Positions 48,691 through 61,963 of a DNA stretch of 64,000 nt are shown one piece after another; the first letter of the stretch is position 1; every line of letters begins with the position of its first letter. The notes beneath the pieces were generated by a model. It made no database searches. It was not told where the DNA came from and worked only from the letters and a program-made list of their open reading frames with translations. The DNA lies in NCBI GenBank assembly GCA_008508345.1, contig QNGE01000905.1:78424-142423 (forward strand), in the 5' to 3' direction. The position numbers were made by a program, and so were the translations under genes. The DNA comes from Paragonimus westermani (taxonomy: Eukaryota; Platyhelminthes; Trematoda; Plagiorchiida; Troglotrematidae).

Positions 48691-51600
48691 CCTACTCGTC
48701 TGTTGTACATAACTTGCATGTTTTACGTTTACGACTGATCAGAGTAAGCGAAATACTAACATATTGCAACACATATCTTCTTTCTGCACTGATAAAGTTA
48801 GCAAACAGAACCCAGTGCTTCAGGTGGCTCGGCAGTTATTTCAAATATGCAGTAGGCAAAGGAACCATAAGTGTCGTAGGTTGATGTGAATTCGTTGTAT
48901 GCCTTTGCAGCGATTGAGACCGCAAAATTCGCTAGTCACCTTGGATTTCCAGGACACCAACGTATTCACATTACGTAGTCAAAAAAACACGGCGAGTATT
49001 TCAACTGCACGCAAGTTACTTCAAATGTATGCATTTTCTTTCCGATCGATCAGTCAAACCGCTGTCTGATAATCCACCCTCTCTTTTTCACCTACACTGA
49101 TCATGAGGTTCGGCCACATTTTCTCTTCTTCATCTTTGTCGTTTCACTGATATTGTTTGATTTCTCATTCCGAACTCAACTCTCTGTTAATCTGCAAGCT
49201 TACTTTGAACTCCTGCTTGCCCTACATTTCAAACATCTTTCTTCCTACCTCAAAATTCAACATTGGATCTCCACTAATTTTGCTCCCAAAAAAACAAGAA
49301 TTTCTTATTATTACTAGCCTACCATCAGGATAATCATAGTTAGCTACTCAGATTATAAAGCATTTCACTCACACACCTCACTGTCTTGTTTTTTTTGAGT
49401 CTACAATGAGCACCGGGTGCGTGATTGAAACCTCAAATGGTTAAGAGCAGGCAACTTGTGACAACTCCTATGTACAGACTTGTTTTGATTTCAGTCTTTG
49501 TGACGGCTTACACGAAAACTGATGCCACCAATCAACTGGGTTACCTATACGTCAGGAGGATGAACGGTTATCTGTCGTTTGTTCATTCTTAGTGAACTAA
49601 TGAGAGAAATTGGAAGTTAACTTAGCGAAACCACACAATCACTTCAGAATGTGGTCTCTCGGTAGAACCTGTTGCCTCCAGTTTTTATTTTCGACTCGTA
49701 GTGTATATCATGGTCTATTTCTTAAAACTGAATAAAAAGAAGTCGAGCTTGAATCTGTTCATTCCAATCTATAGGCACTCCTTACGGAAGGTAGCCGTTA
49801 AAACTCATACGTATACTAAACGCTTATATTCAAAACGCTTCGACCTGGTTTAACTGAGCTGTACAGTCTTTGCCGTTTTGCATCGGTATTCTGGAAAAGT
49901 TACGGTTTTTATTGTGAACCGCATGAACTGAAGCTCTACAAAGATGTAATTTTGTGTAACATTGAGTGTGTGCTAAAACACAGTGCAGTATGTATTTGTC
50001 AAGTCTTAGCATAGCGTTTTCAAAGTATGCTCATAAGCTAGAACAATCACTACCTTCACTCTGATAAAGCAACCCCTAAACCACCCGCGGTTGTTCTTCA
50101 TTTGCCTTCATACCAGACCTCACGTGATATTTTCAAACGCTACAGCAGTATAACTTTCTCCCGTCAGGGCTAGTGAAAGTAAACTGATTTACGTTTCTAA
50201 AATGCGCATTCTCGCATTATTGTTTATAATAAATGTCTCCACCTATCTTAAATGACATCTGATATGCCCCTGGGTAAGGACAATCGAAAGATTGTGTTTT
50301 TCGCGTTTGTGTGTGATTTATCTAGAAAACACGGACATAATATTGTGAGGTCGGTTGGGACGTTTTCATACACTAACGCACTTTTATGAAATGCAAAATC
50401 GCGCTTTTACGAATTCTCTAAACGTTGTATCTTATAACCGAAATGGATTAGAAATACCCAACTTCTACCGAATATTCTCCTTTTCAATGACATGGTAACA
50501 GTTCATCCACCCGTATTCATCTACTACGTGTTCACTGTTCATCCACATATGATCGTGCGGGTTGTACCCTAAGGTGACTTATCCGTAAGCCTCTAATTTG
50601 TGCTCGGAACTGTAACTCTCAGATATATGATATATATTTCACTCAGATCGGGTATAATACCTCGGGAGAAATGAGAAGCATCATGCGGTAAATTGGTTTA
50701 TCTACCGAATATAGTGCGAAGTGATTGATGTCCGGACGGTGGCAATGGTTCTTGGTTGCTGATCAACCTGCATTCATAAGGATTAGTATTGGAATAGGTC
50801 GTTCACGGAACTTCGTAAAAAACATCCGACTATCCGGGCGGTCAACAATAGCGTTGATAAAAGGCAAGTGAATAAAATGGTCTTTTGACTTTGTTCGTTT
50901 CTACTGGAATGGCTGCACTGTTCCTGAATTTGACGTCTGAAGGTGCGTGGGGGAAAGGTGACATTTAGAAAGACATGCTGTCAAAATGGGATGGGCAAAA
51001 GATTTGGTTTCACGGATCAGTCATCTTTGATTTAGGTTCAAAGGTAGCAGTTGTAAAGTTTGCGGATGAATTTCAGTTCTGGCTGCTGGTAGATTCAGGT
51101 GGCAGCCAAAAAAACTGGATGGAGGCATTTCATTTTGGTTCTATGAATATACAACTGATTACCAATGAATTAGCACATCATCCTTCAGCTTTGATAAATA
51201 CGATCGGGTGACGAGAAGTCGAATTCAGCTGGACATTTTAGTCAACAAGGTTGGAAGGGCATTTCAGCTTGCCACTCAAAGCATCACCAACTGAATGCAC
51301 CTTAAACGACTGGAAGTTGACCTATAGAAGTTAGAGCGTACGCCAATAATGGCCATTTGGAAGGCCACAGCCGGTATTTGTACTGGCATGACCAGTGTGT
51401 CGTTATCAGTTGTCAAGGGACCAGCAAAACTGACAACACGAGATTCCCAGTTGAAGGTTTAGGAAGAACTAGCACGATCCTACTGTTAAGGTAGTTTTTG
51501 GTCACCAGTATGTAATTTTCTACTCATCGGTACATTATGACGGTGAGTTTAGTCACACATGGGACGTGTGGTTCACACAAAATGCGAACGGAACTCGGAA

Positions 51601-54600
51601 CGTACTATTGGGTGGATAGTGGTTTGAGACTGAGAGATATGATATTCAATGAAATAGGTTTCGCAAACTATTTGGAGTGGTAAGCGGACGCTGTCCGAAA
51701 ATAAGCAGTGGTTGGAGGCAGCGGATGTAGTTATACACAGTCATGTGACATAAACTTGACTTGTACTGCCAGAAACGTAACTTTGTGAGACAATACAATG
51801 TGGACATGCACTACGCAGAAATCTGAAAATCCAAAAAAGTGGAATGTTCCATAAATCAACAGGTATTTCTGCAACTGGTGATTGTCTCAACGAAGAAGTT
51901 AAATAGATGGACTGAATATAAGCTAGCAACAATAAACTGATAAGACTGTAAAATTAAGAAAAACAGTCAGAAAGATATATCTCTACTAATATGAGAGAAA
52001 ACTGCCAAGTGACTTTTGAGCTGTCATAGTGTGAAGTCAAAACATTTCTGGTGTAGTCACAAAAATCACGGCAGGCTTTTCAAAGCACTGACGATTCCAG
52101 CATCTCTTCAGAATGTGTTTTGGAAATGAAAATGAAGCAGAACAATGTGACTTAGACTAGGTCTTCTGTGTGTTCATCAGGCGAGAACGAATGTAAGTTA
52201 GTATAATGTGAACCCCCCCCACACACACAATCAGTTACACTCATCTGATCTCACATAATGCTCTGAAAATTATGGTATAAAATCTATTCATAGGATATTG
52301 TGTGACTAAGCAGTTTTGACACTCAATGTGTGTACTAAGCGTATGCTGACAGACTGGTAGGGAATTACGTTGGCCAGTGGTTTTATAGGCATGCATACAC
52401 TAGTCCATTAAGACAACACACGAGAAACCAAACAGGCGTAAAGCATGCAGAGACAGATAAATAAGTCAAGTTTTGTTACATGTTGTGTATTTCACCCTTT
52501 ATGTTAAAGTTAAGGCCTAAGTTTAACGCTATTGTGTGTACAGTAGTTCGAAAACGTGAATATTTCTTACCCAGAGCCCTTCTATTCACATCACAGCGAT
52601 CACTTCTGCACACTATTATAGTCTATAAATAATATGTATGTATTGTTAATTATGGATTCGTCAAGTGTGACTTGGTTTTTAAACCCTACCTTTCGAGTGC
52701 AACTAATGATACCAAAACTTCATCCATCCGGTCAGATTGCTCCGTTCTGTTTGGTCCTCATTACTCTGTTTTTCTAATCAGTTTTTCCCTGCTCATTACT
52801 GTTTCACCCTACTGTTGTTAACTTTGTTTGTTCTGTGGATCGTTAACCTAATGGCTTCAGATTCGAACAATATCGCATCACATCACCTTTGACCTGGTGT
52901 AACAACCCGTTTTACTGGCGACGGTTACTCGTACTTATATATATTAGAAAGTAAACAGATTGTTACCTCTCAAAACTTTCATCCATAACGTTGAATCTCT
53001 TGCATGTGCATTGCAACAAACCAACCCCTAACAGGAGCACTTCCCTACAGGAGCCATTTGAAAACATCATAACCTTTATCGAGCCACGACTCAAAACTGA
53101 TGATTAAATTTTAAAAAATTTCTGCACCCTTCGTGCAACAGCTCTAACGTAGTGGCTGCCTAGTTCGCCTATCATTTCACATCTGTATCCACTATGGCAA
53201 TAACGGTGCGACTGCAGCAAGCTGCGCTGTGAATTACTATGCACGGTCAGTCTAGCAGTTCTGTGTTACTAAGACAACGAGATAACAGCTAGCTATCGCA
53301 GCTGGATCTAGCAAATAGGTCTACCGTGGTTTGAAACCCGGTTAAATTAGTCAGGCGCACAGAACGAACACTTAGGGTTAGGGAAATGTCTGACCTAATA
53401 TAGTCTGGGATACCATTAAAGCAACCTGAGAGCCACTCACGATGGGCCACACACTCCAGGAGGACTGAGCATATTGATGCTAACCACAGGTTCTGTACAT
53501 GCAGATTGGATTAGATCCACCCTATTTGAACGATTTGACTGCAATTACATCCGCTCTTTCCCTCGTGAGCAGAAGTTGTTGCTAGTCGCAACAGTGGCGT
53601 AGAAGTGAGTTCCATATTTGAAAAAAATAAAGTTCTTCAAGGCCGATTGCCAGACGCAGTAAAGCACTTAGGAGTTTACGAGTGAAAGATTTAGCATCAG
53701 CATGTATGAACTACGAAAATCGAACGAACGCCGGAATTTGATAATGCTTTTCGGAACCAGGTCATAGTTGACCAGCAATAGTGAGCGAAATAGAGTTTTT
53801 AAAATCCATCTATTATCGCCTTATGCCTACGTCTTAATAAAGTTAGGCTGAAATGCATCCGAAAACAAAGAACACACCATTTAAGAAAGGTCTCTTATCA
53901 TAGTTTCTAAAGGCATCCCATTCTGAGAGACCACTGTATTACTTCTGAATCAAATCGTAGACGCCACCAACCTGTGGCTGAAATTGTTAGGTACAGTTCT
54001 ACGTAGCTTGAATGTTAGGTTTTCAGTATTGTGTAGACACAGACAAACGCAGCCTGACACACATTTAACCATACGTACTGGCCGACTAGGCGACTCGATA
54101 AAATACGAACAGCTAGCTGATTACCACGTTCAGACATGTTTTGTCGTTGGTCCGAATACAACGGAAGCTCAGGTTGTTCTCAATTGAGTCATTTTTTAAA
54201 GCACAAGGTGTGTATAGCATTGCGGTCCGAATAATGGCCCACTAGAATGCTAGTGTTTGTAAGCAAATGCAAGACGCTAGTTTTCATAACTGATCGACAA
54301 GAATCAAATAATCACCCAGATGATAGTTGTAGCAAAACACTTAAACAGGTGTGAGGATGCCAGTGAAATTTAAACAGCAAGAAGTTATGATTCCTGACCT
54401 TTAGGCATGGTTACTATTAACAAAGATTGATATTGTGAGATCTGCTCACCTATCTCTTCCATAACGATTCAGTATGTTCTTCGTCGTTTTGGAATTTTCA
54501 TGTTTATTAATCACTGAATTGTGAATTTAACGATGAACCAATGAGCACACCTAAAATGTGTTATTCAGAAGTGTGGTAGTGTTTTCCGAAATTATCGAGG

Positions 54601-57600
54601 TGCATTCTGAATGATTCCTGTTGTTGCACTTTCGGAATCTGAATGGTCGGAAAACTTGCTGAACAGTTTAACACATTACTCATGAAGGGAAACAAAATGA
54701 ACATTGAAACTGAACGTGTGGAATGGACATAACGGAAATTTTTAAGAAAGCTGTAAGCTACTGTTTTATCAAGAGATTTAACACTTTGTGAAATAGAATT
54801 ACTTCAATCAAACGCTTTTCCGTTCCAGACTTATATAATGTCTGAGTGAAAATGATAGATTATCAAATGCTGGCTTTATACTAATGGTGAGCACACAGCG
54901 CAAGTCGTCCCGAGGCTTACGTCGCCTTTTGTTGCACTTATAGTCTTCACAAAACTCCGTTTTCAAGCAACAGATGCCAGTGTGCATATGAAAGGTCACA
55001 ATATAATTATTCATCATCCGGTGTTTGCTTTTTACGCTTAATCATATACTTACATATTGATTCACTCGCTACTGAATGCCTTCTGAACTCTACTGGAAAA
55101 TTAATTGTAATACAGCCTGCGGCAGCACAGAAACATAATTCGGTAGCAAGTTAATCACCACTCTGCATATTCGAAGCACTTCCATTGGAATGGTTGAATA
55201 TCCTCCGAAATGTGGTCATTTTCTTGATTAGTTTTCTATCCGAAAGTCTGCTGTGATATACTTTCTGGGAAAGCGTTTAACGAACAACACAACGCCAACA
55301 ATCAGACGACAGAAAACCTCCTTATGAAACGTTAGCCTAAGCAGTGTATATCTGAGAAGAGGGTGGGGTTGTTGTTTCTCATCGGGTCATCGTGGGTGAG
55401 CCTCTTTTCTTCAGGTTACACTCGCTCATCCTCAATCTAATTTAACTACCGGAATTGTTTAAAAGGGACGTGCCTCTAGTTATGCGTGCCACAGTTTTCA
55501 ATCTCTTGGTCACTAGGTCTATCAATGAGGCAGGGTCAGAGACAATTACGGTTGATAGCCAATCCGTCGGGAACGAATAACGACAACGTTTTCCCTTTTG
55601 AACTACAAACAAAGCTATTAGAAGGTGCTGGTAAATTGAACAAAACTCCAAACTGAAACGTTAGTTTAGGAAATGAATATGTTATTACTGGGTCGTCCCA
55701 TTGATTACGCGCTCCGTTGTTTGATCCAAAACCGAGAAGGACAAGAAAGTTGATAATGCTGTTTATAGAAAGAACGAGTCAAAATTAGGCCAGAAGGATT
55801 GTAAATTTATAAGCCGAAATGATTAGCGCACATGACCGACAAAGTGCAGAGCAAATCGCGCGAGGTGATCCTGTATGGTAGTCAGAGCGTTCGAACAAAT
55901 AACGGTACACGGGGTATCCGAAAGCAAACGCGAGAAAACACTTCAGATAACGTGTAGGCGCTCGATCGCATGACTGCGGTCTAATTATCCTAGTGAGGTA
56001 ATACAGATCAACTTACCCAAAGCTGGATCAATCAATTGACGTAACGTGATTTGTCCAGGCTGCTCCATTAAGAGATGTGTCTCCGAACAGTTATGATGTG
56101 GTAGGAAATGTTCCCAAAGTGGCAGATCCTGTCTCCTTAGTTAGAAAGTAAAAACCAAAACAAAGGCGACGCTCAAGCCATAGTGTTCATTGGAAGTAAA
56201 CGGATTAAGTTATTTACCAGATCAGATCTTCGGGGAGACGTGCTGCTAAGAAGTATAGTGAGCGTGTTTTACCGAAAGCTGGCATCCCTACCTTATTTTC
56301 CTCTTAGTGAACGCAGATCAGCGGTTCCCACTGTTTAGACTCATGTTCAGTAAACAGAGGGCTGAACGGTCTTCTGATCATGAACAGCTAGTAGATAGCT
56401 TAACACTCCTTGAGGAAGTTATTGTATACATCTTCACAGTGGAACAATCACGCAACACACGAGTCATTCTCGTGGACCTAAGCATTCAAGTTCCACGATT
56501 CAATGGTTGGGGTTTACTGGTCTACAAATGTTCGGCGAATTAGAAGACCATGCGAAGTGTCATGAATAGGGTATCTAATATCGAAGAACGCAGTATTTTG
56601 TGGAGGGAACAATTCTACCTTTTATAACGATGATCTGATGAGAAATAACTTGAAAGTTTCAATTCTGAAATTTTGTTTATGTATACCTCATGAGCCCAAA
56701 TGTTATGGCATTACTCTTTGAATGAAGATATGTTATATTCTAAGAATTGAAGTCAACTCCTTAACGTTGGACCACTTGTAAGTACGCCTAGATCTAAATT
56801 AGAATATTTCAAAAGCACCGTCATCGTACACCGACCAGCGTTTCCTAATGTCAATGTCAGTACTCCTGAAGAACTGTTTGAGGTCATGGTAAGGCAAGGT
56901 TTGAAAAGTGAACGAAGAAGGGGTGGTCGACACTTGCTTTGAGTAATATCTAAGATTCGTTTTGAATTTAATGGCTGCACGAGAAGCATTTTTCACGTGG
57001 ATCTTCAAGTATACACATATATCGCAGTAGACCACATTAAGTGTATTCAGTTGCCTTTGTTCTGGCTACAATGTTTACGTTGAGTGGATTAAGCGACGGG
57101 GCAACGAATGGGCATTTAAGAAGCTGATGCACTGTTGGCATCGCGTTTATGAAAAACGTGGGTGGTGATACAATGTAGAAGCTCTGACAACCACCTGAAA
57201 TACATACTGATGGCAAGGCAGACATTGACATGATCCGAATGTTCAGTACACCACAGGCAAATACACAAACACTTATTGTTGGCAAGGTTTTAAATACTAG
57301 TCCTCATGCCTGTAGCCAACTCCGCAGATTTTGTATGTACTGCTCTAAACGACCTTCTTCTAAAAAAAACACCACCGTTTCCCAAAGTTCATATTTAGTG
57401 GTGTATTTTTATCCCTTCATGATGCTCGTTGTCACTTCTAGAAGGATGCTTTGATGATAATTCTGACATTTGGATTTCTAACCCACTTAACGGGCAATCT
57501 CGTCTGGATGAATCCGTAGCATTCGTATGTCACAGAGAAAACGATATACTTTCCATGTTTATGATCGTGAGCATCGGGCTGGCAGAGCACATGCAACACC

Positions 57601-57799
57601 CATTCAAACAACTTTTTTTACTCCGAATCCAAGGAACGTTCAAAAATTTTATGGTCAATATTTGTTGTTGTCAATATATTGGTTGGTGAAATGTACCTGT
57701 GACCTTGATTATTCAATTGCTTGCAATTAAAATCACATGAATTAATTTCGCCTTCGTATTAGTTTTTCACTGAGTCAGTCAATGTCTACGTTTTAATGG
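48691..57799. other. Intron 1 distal part without recognised genes
   Basis: About 9 kb with only small frames (up to 86 codons) and a C8(AC)4 tract at 52213. No HHR-SINE or PLE piece is recognised, in contrast to the proximal half of the intron. Confidence 0.4.
52213..52228. repeat. C8 homopolymer followed by (AC)4
   Basis: Short simple repeat, prone to length error in sequencing. Confidence 0.9.
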
Positions 57800-58172
57800 A
57801 TGCCTGACCCAAAGGTGCACACATTTATCATACTGAGTTCCATCCGTGCGTTACGTAACGTTAATATGACACAACATGGAACAATCGGTAAAATTAAAAT
57901 GAGTTGTTGTGTGAGTTACTGCGCACAGTCCCTACAGCCAGCGTGTCAACAGCAGCTCTATATTTCCGTTTTCATCGAAACTGTACCCGCCTGGGTGACT
58001 TTGACTCACCGTACACAGTGCACATAAATATTCTCCGGTTGTCTAAAAAACAGTCGTCTGTCCAGAATGAAAATGCTTCTCAGCACTAATCAGAACCTGG
58101 CGTGTTACAACTAACAATATTTCCAAGTTAGAATGGGGGTAATTTCTTTATTGTCGTTCTGCCTTTTCACAG

Positions 58173-58915
58173 ACACCGTTGAAAACACGTTGGATGACTT
58201 GAGTTCTACTCTTGGACGGAGAGATCGTTCAGCAGTGCCTGATATTTCCACACATCGAACGAGAGAACACCGTTTATTTTTTCGTCTTGCAGAAATGCCA
58301 GAAAATGAGCAACTACTGGCTGCCAGTATTCGACTGCGTTACGTTCCAGTTTATTCGAAGAATACATCGGTAACAGATGGGTCATCTCAGACTTGGTGTA
58401 ACATCTCATTTGAACAGCATCAATGGCCAATCATCGTTTGGCTACATTATGATGGACGGCGTCAAAGGTCCCCAGATCTCGATGTGCGGACCATCGGATC
58501 TTTTGAACCAGACAGTAACAACTGCGGACACTTAAGTCTAATGGAAAACACAACATTGCTCCACCTACCATCCGGCTGGTTCAACATACCGTTGAGTCAG
58601 CCAGTTTTGGAAGTACTACAACGGGTAAACCATGTTTCAGGAGCAGAAGGTGACCGACATATTGCCATTTCTGTCCGCAGTCTGACCTCAAAATTACACC
58701 TTGATAACGCAGAAACGGACATACTGAAGTGGACACGATCCAAATCGAGTGACATGCTTGATCCGAACTGGATTCATGAGGCCCCACATCTGATTACTTA
58801 CCATCGTGATCCGTTGTTTGTGGAACAAGTAAAACGGAGGCGTCGGTCTGTTGACACTCAACAAGAGTCTTTGACAACTAGCAGCCTGTCCTCCAGTTCA
58901 CCATCAATAACAAAG
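58173..58915 (+). CDS. BMP2/4: BMP-family ligand, coding exon 2 (prodomain and first cleavage site)
   Basis: Encodes residues 378 (split codon) to 625. The acceptor is a pyrimidine tract ending in cacag, and the donor is AAAG|gttagt. Prodomain signatures are seen: RLFFRLAEMPENEQLLAASIRL at residues about 409-430 (nt 58265-58330) parallels the family's 'RFFFNLSSIPxxExxxxAELRxF' strand. SGWFNIPLSQPVLEVL parallels the 'W..FDVTPAV..W' helix. HLITYHRD near the end parallels 'LLVTFxxD'. A tetrabasic furin-type site RRRR|S lies at residues 599-602 (nt 58835-58846). In the cell this part guides folding and dimerisation and is cut from the ligand in the secretory route. The open frame continues a few codons past the donor before stopping, which is intron read-through. 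Confidence 0.88.
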
Positions 58916-61294
58916 GTTAGTCAGTCAAATCTAAATATTCATCGCCCTTAAAAAGATGCGGTCCCAGTTGATGTGAAAGAAAAGGAGGAAGAAAAATAAT
59001 TAACTTGTCTTTTCTTGTAAGAACGTTTTGATTATTCAAGCTGACACATCAGTTGAACAGTTTCATGCGTTATCCAGTTTGCACCGAGGTCTATTCGAAA
59101 CGATAAGGCCAAGCAAGTGTTTGTGGATGGTTCAAATATCGTGTCGATTTTAACCGTTTTTTAAAATGTTGCTCTGCACATTTTAATGCTTTGACTCAGC
59201 TTAAAATAACTGTTTAGAGAATTGGCTAAGAAAAAAATAGTTGATTTCTTTTGTGGAAGGTGTTTACGAACATATTGTCACGTGCAATTTTGTTGGCTGT
59301 TAGTATCCTCCACACATAAACTGATGGGCTCAGAGTGATGCGTAAACACAGAATACGTTTGAGCGAGCCAAACTTTTCACTCCGTATAACCAAGTACTTT
59401 GAACACGTTGCTATCGGATTAGTCCACCATGCTTTTTATACAGAAATATTTATTTGGTCATGTGAAATACACCACACTGTGTACAATTTAAAGTACAACT
59501 AGTGAGAAGTAAAAATTGATTCAAGCGCTCCTACCAACCTCCGGTTGAATACCATAGGACGTGTTGATTAATGATGGGAGCAGCTGCAATCGAAATAGAA
59601 ACTGTAGGTATTGTATGTTTTCCAATATAAAGATTTCGGAATCCAATCGAAATGCAATCGAGGGTATCGTGAATAACGCCACCTAATGAAACTAACCGGT
59701 ATTACTACTTTTAAAAAATTTGCCGCGTAATCCGTTAAGTAGCATCGACTAATGAAAGCCAAGAGGACGCAGCCGTTTACATTCAGCCTTGTAGAATTCA
59801 TAGGATTTTTGCAGTCCAAAGAAAGCTGGAAATGCTTAGGTGCATTCAGTACTACATTAGACAAGTCAGAAAGTGAACAGACACTAGTGAGCAACTTGAC
59901 TTCCTGAGAATCAGCAATAGTAGAACTGCAAAAACGACAAAAGTTTATAGAAAACGAATAAAAACAACATGCAACCACATATCGGTAGCGTAAGTTTGCA
60001 TGTAGAATGTACCAACAGTTTGACAACATCGGTGAGAGAATGGACGTATTCTCACGGTTACACAAGTGAAATTTGATGATGAAAAGATTTGGACAGCCGT
60101 TTTATATGTGTGTATGATGACGCTGTTACAACAGATTGATAAAATGCTCTAGTTTAGATGCATCCCAAAACCGGATGCATTCTGTGCAAATCAACTAGAT
60201 TACTTTGTGGCTTAGTCAGTGACATTTGCAACGGTTATTTTGGTTAAGCAAGACGTACTATTTAATGGGCGACGAGATTGATGGAGGGATCTGTATGATA
60301 AGATTAGACTTCCTGTGTCACGTCCACAGTGCAGTAACAGCTGCTCCAGGTTAGACAATCTATAATGATAAGGTGGTGGACGACGTGTTGTAGACTCTCA
60401 GGTTTATCGGATTTTTCAGGGTTAAATGTTCCTTCGAAGAGGCAAAACACCTACAATGTAGAAAAGTTGGAACGTGCTTCTTGTTTAAGGCGACATCGTG
60501 AAACGGGATGGAGTTGGCTGCTCTTCTCGTTACAAGTGGTGTCAACGGAGTAAGGGACCTAGTGGATTCAAATTCTTATTTTAACAACAAAGATTAAGAA
60601 AATTATCTCGTGTTAGAGCTAAATGAGTTGATTTAACAAAAAAGAGCCCGAATTTATGAACAGAAAACGAATTATTTTCAGAGTTAACAGCTTTTATTTA
60701 CTGACTAATATCCTTTTCAGATAAACCGTTGTTACGGAAGGAGTTATCTTCCAAGCAAACTTCAAGTTCAAGGTTTTAGTTAGCTATGCTGCTCACAGCT
60801 AGTCTGAACTGTCTCAGTGAGACAAACTCTGGTCCATTTTAGAAGACCGTAAAACAACCTGGTTTTTTACCTGCTGCTGTAAACATTCGAATTCATACAG
60901 AAAGTTGTACATAGACCCCCACAAATTAATCTATCGATCCTACACTGACAGAGTAGAGAAACAAGATTTAAACGTTCGACCCACATCTCCTCTGATATGT
61001 GTTCCCGTTGGCAATCATTCGTAGGGAATGTACAGTAAATGTCTGGTGAACCTCTACCAATAACTGGAGATGTTCAATCAACTTGAAGTACCCATTTTCG
61101 CTGAACACCACGATCAAATGTGCGTGAGTTTCAGCTACCGACTTCAACTAAACTGGTCGATAACAGCCTGAGTGTGACTTTTTATTCAACACTATTCATG
61201 TAAACCATAATAAATAACAAACGGATAGCATATTTCATAACAATCAAAGAAAACTTAATGTAGTTAATAACAACGGGTTTTTCCAACATTACAG
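58916..61294 (+). other. BMP intron 2 (about 2.4 kb)
   Basis: Phase 0 intron between the prodomain exon and the ligand exon, from gttagt to ttccaacattacag. It contains a 165-codon minus-strand frame (59568-60065) with no domain I recognise. No SINE or PLE piece is seen. Confidence 0.82.
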
Positions 61295-61963
61295 GTACAA
61301 AATCGAAGTTCATTTGTTAAACGTTATCGGAAGTTGCAACAACTATTGCGAAGTGGATTGCACTTGTCTGATCAAAAACGGCGAGCCCGCAGACGTGCAT
61401 TCTACCCCCGACGTCAAAGCCGAGATAGTCACGGTCAATGGGAAGATAACTCTGGTTCACAATCTACCACGAATCATCGTTATTACAAGTCTGCACCAGT
61501 TGGAGCTGGCCAAAAGTCAGGAAACCGTCACAAAGTTTCTCATACTGGTTTCCGAGATGATGTAACTCGAACGGACCCCCGGTATACCTATCATGACCAT
61601 GATGAGGATTTGGATGAGTTAAAAGACAGCTCAGTAAACTATCTAGACAACCACTGTCAACGTCGAGAATTGATCATCGATTTCGCTGCGGTCGGATGGG
61701 CTGGTTGGGTCATCGCACCGAGGTCATACAACGCACGCTATTGTAGCGGTCACTGTCCCTTCCCCCTGTCAGCACATTATAACACCACCAATCATGCAGT
61801 TCTTTTACAGCTGGTTCATTTATTAGACGCAGCGAGAGTTCCTGGTCCATGCTGCGTCCCCAATGAACTATCTTCACAGTCTCTGCTTTATCAGAATCAG
61901 AACGGTGATGTCGCATTGAGTGTATATCAAGACATGGTAGTTGAGAGTTGTGCTTGTCGATGA
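61295..61963 (+). CDS. BMP2/4: BMP-family ligand, coding exon 3 (mature TGF-beta domain)
   Basis: Encodes residues 626-847 and the stop at 61961-61963. A second basic site KRRARRR lies at residues 653-659 (nt 61376-61396). The ligand domain has all seven cysteines of the cystine knot in BMP spacing: C746 (CQRREL), C775 and C779 (YCSGHC), C811 and C812 (PCCVP), C844 and C846 (SCAC). The block GWAGWVIAPRSYNARYC and the sequon NTTNH with following LVHLLD are typical of BMP ligands rather than activins, which have extra cysteines. The product would be a disulfide-linked secreted dimer acting on type I/II serine-threonine kinase receptors, in other animals setting the dorsoventral axis. ADMP or another BMP class remains possible from the ligand alone. 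Exon structure favours BMP2/4 (Dpp). Confidence 0.95.
   Translation, partial: VQNRSSFVKRYRKLQQLLRSGLHLSDQKRRARRRAFYPRRQSRDSHGQWEDNSGSQSTTNHRYYKSAPVGAGQKSGNRHKVSHTGFRDDVTRTDPRYTYHDHDEDLDELKDSSVNYLDNHCQRRELIIDFAAVGWAGWVIAPRSYNARYCSGHCPFPLSAHYNTTNHAVLLQLVHLLDAARVPGPCCVPNELSSQSLLYQNQNGDVALSVYQDMVVESCACR

Larger units (their letters stand above)
15814..58172 (+). other. BMP intron 1 (about 42.4 kb)
   Basis: Inferred from the donor gtaagt at 15814 and the acceptor ctgccttttcacag ending at 58172. Both splice sites are phase 1, and the joined codon is GAC (Asp378). No further coding exon is needed to keep the prodomain continuous. The interior is full of HHR-SINE and PLE remnants on both strands. 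Confidence 0.75.

Noticed and set aside
58133..58172. ATG at 58133 as a separate gene start
   Set aside because: The ATG lies upstream of a strong splice acceptor within intron sequence. The first 13 codons are read-through of the pyrimidine tract.
59568..60065. 165-codon minus-strand frame in BMP intron 2
   Set aside because: Cysteine- and aromatic-rich chance-like composition and no recognisable domain. It lies entirely in a short intron on the opposite strand.
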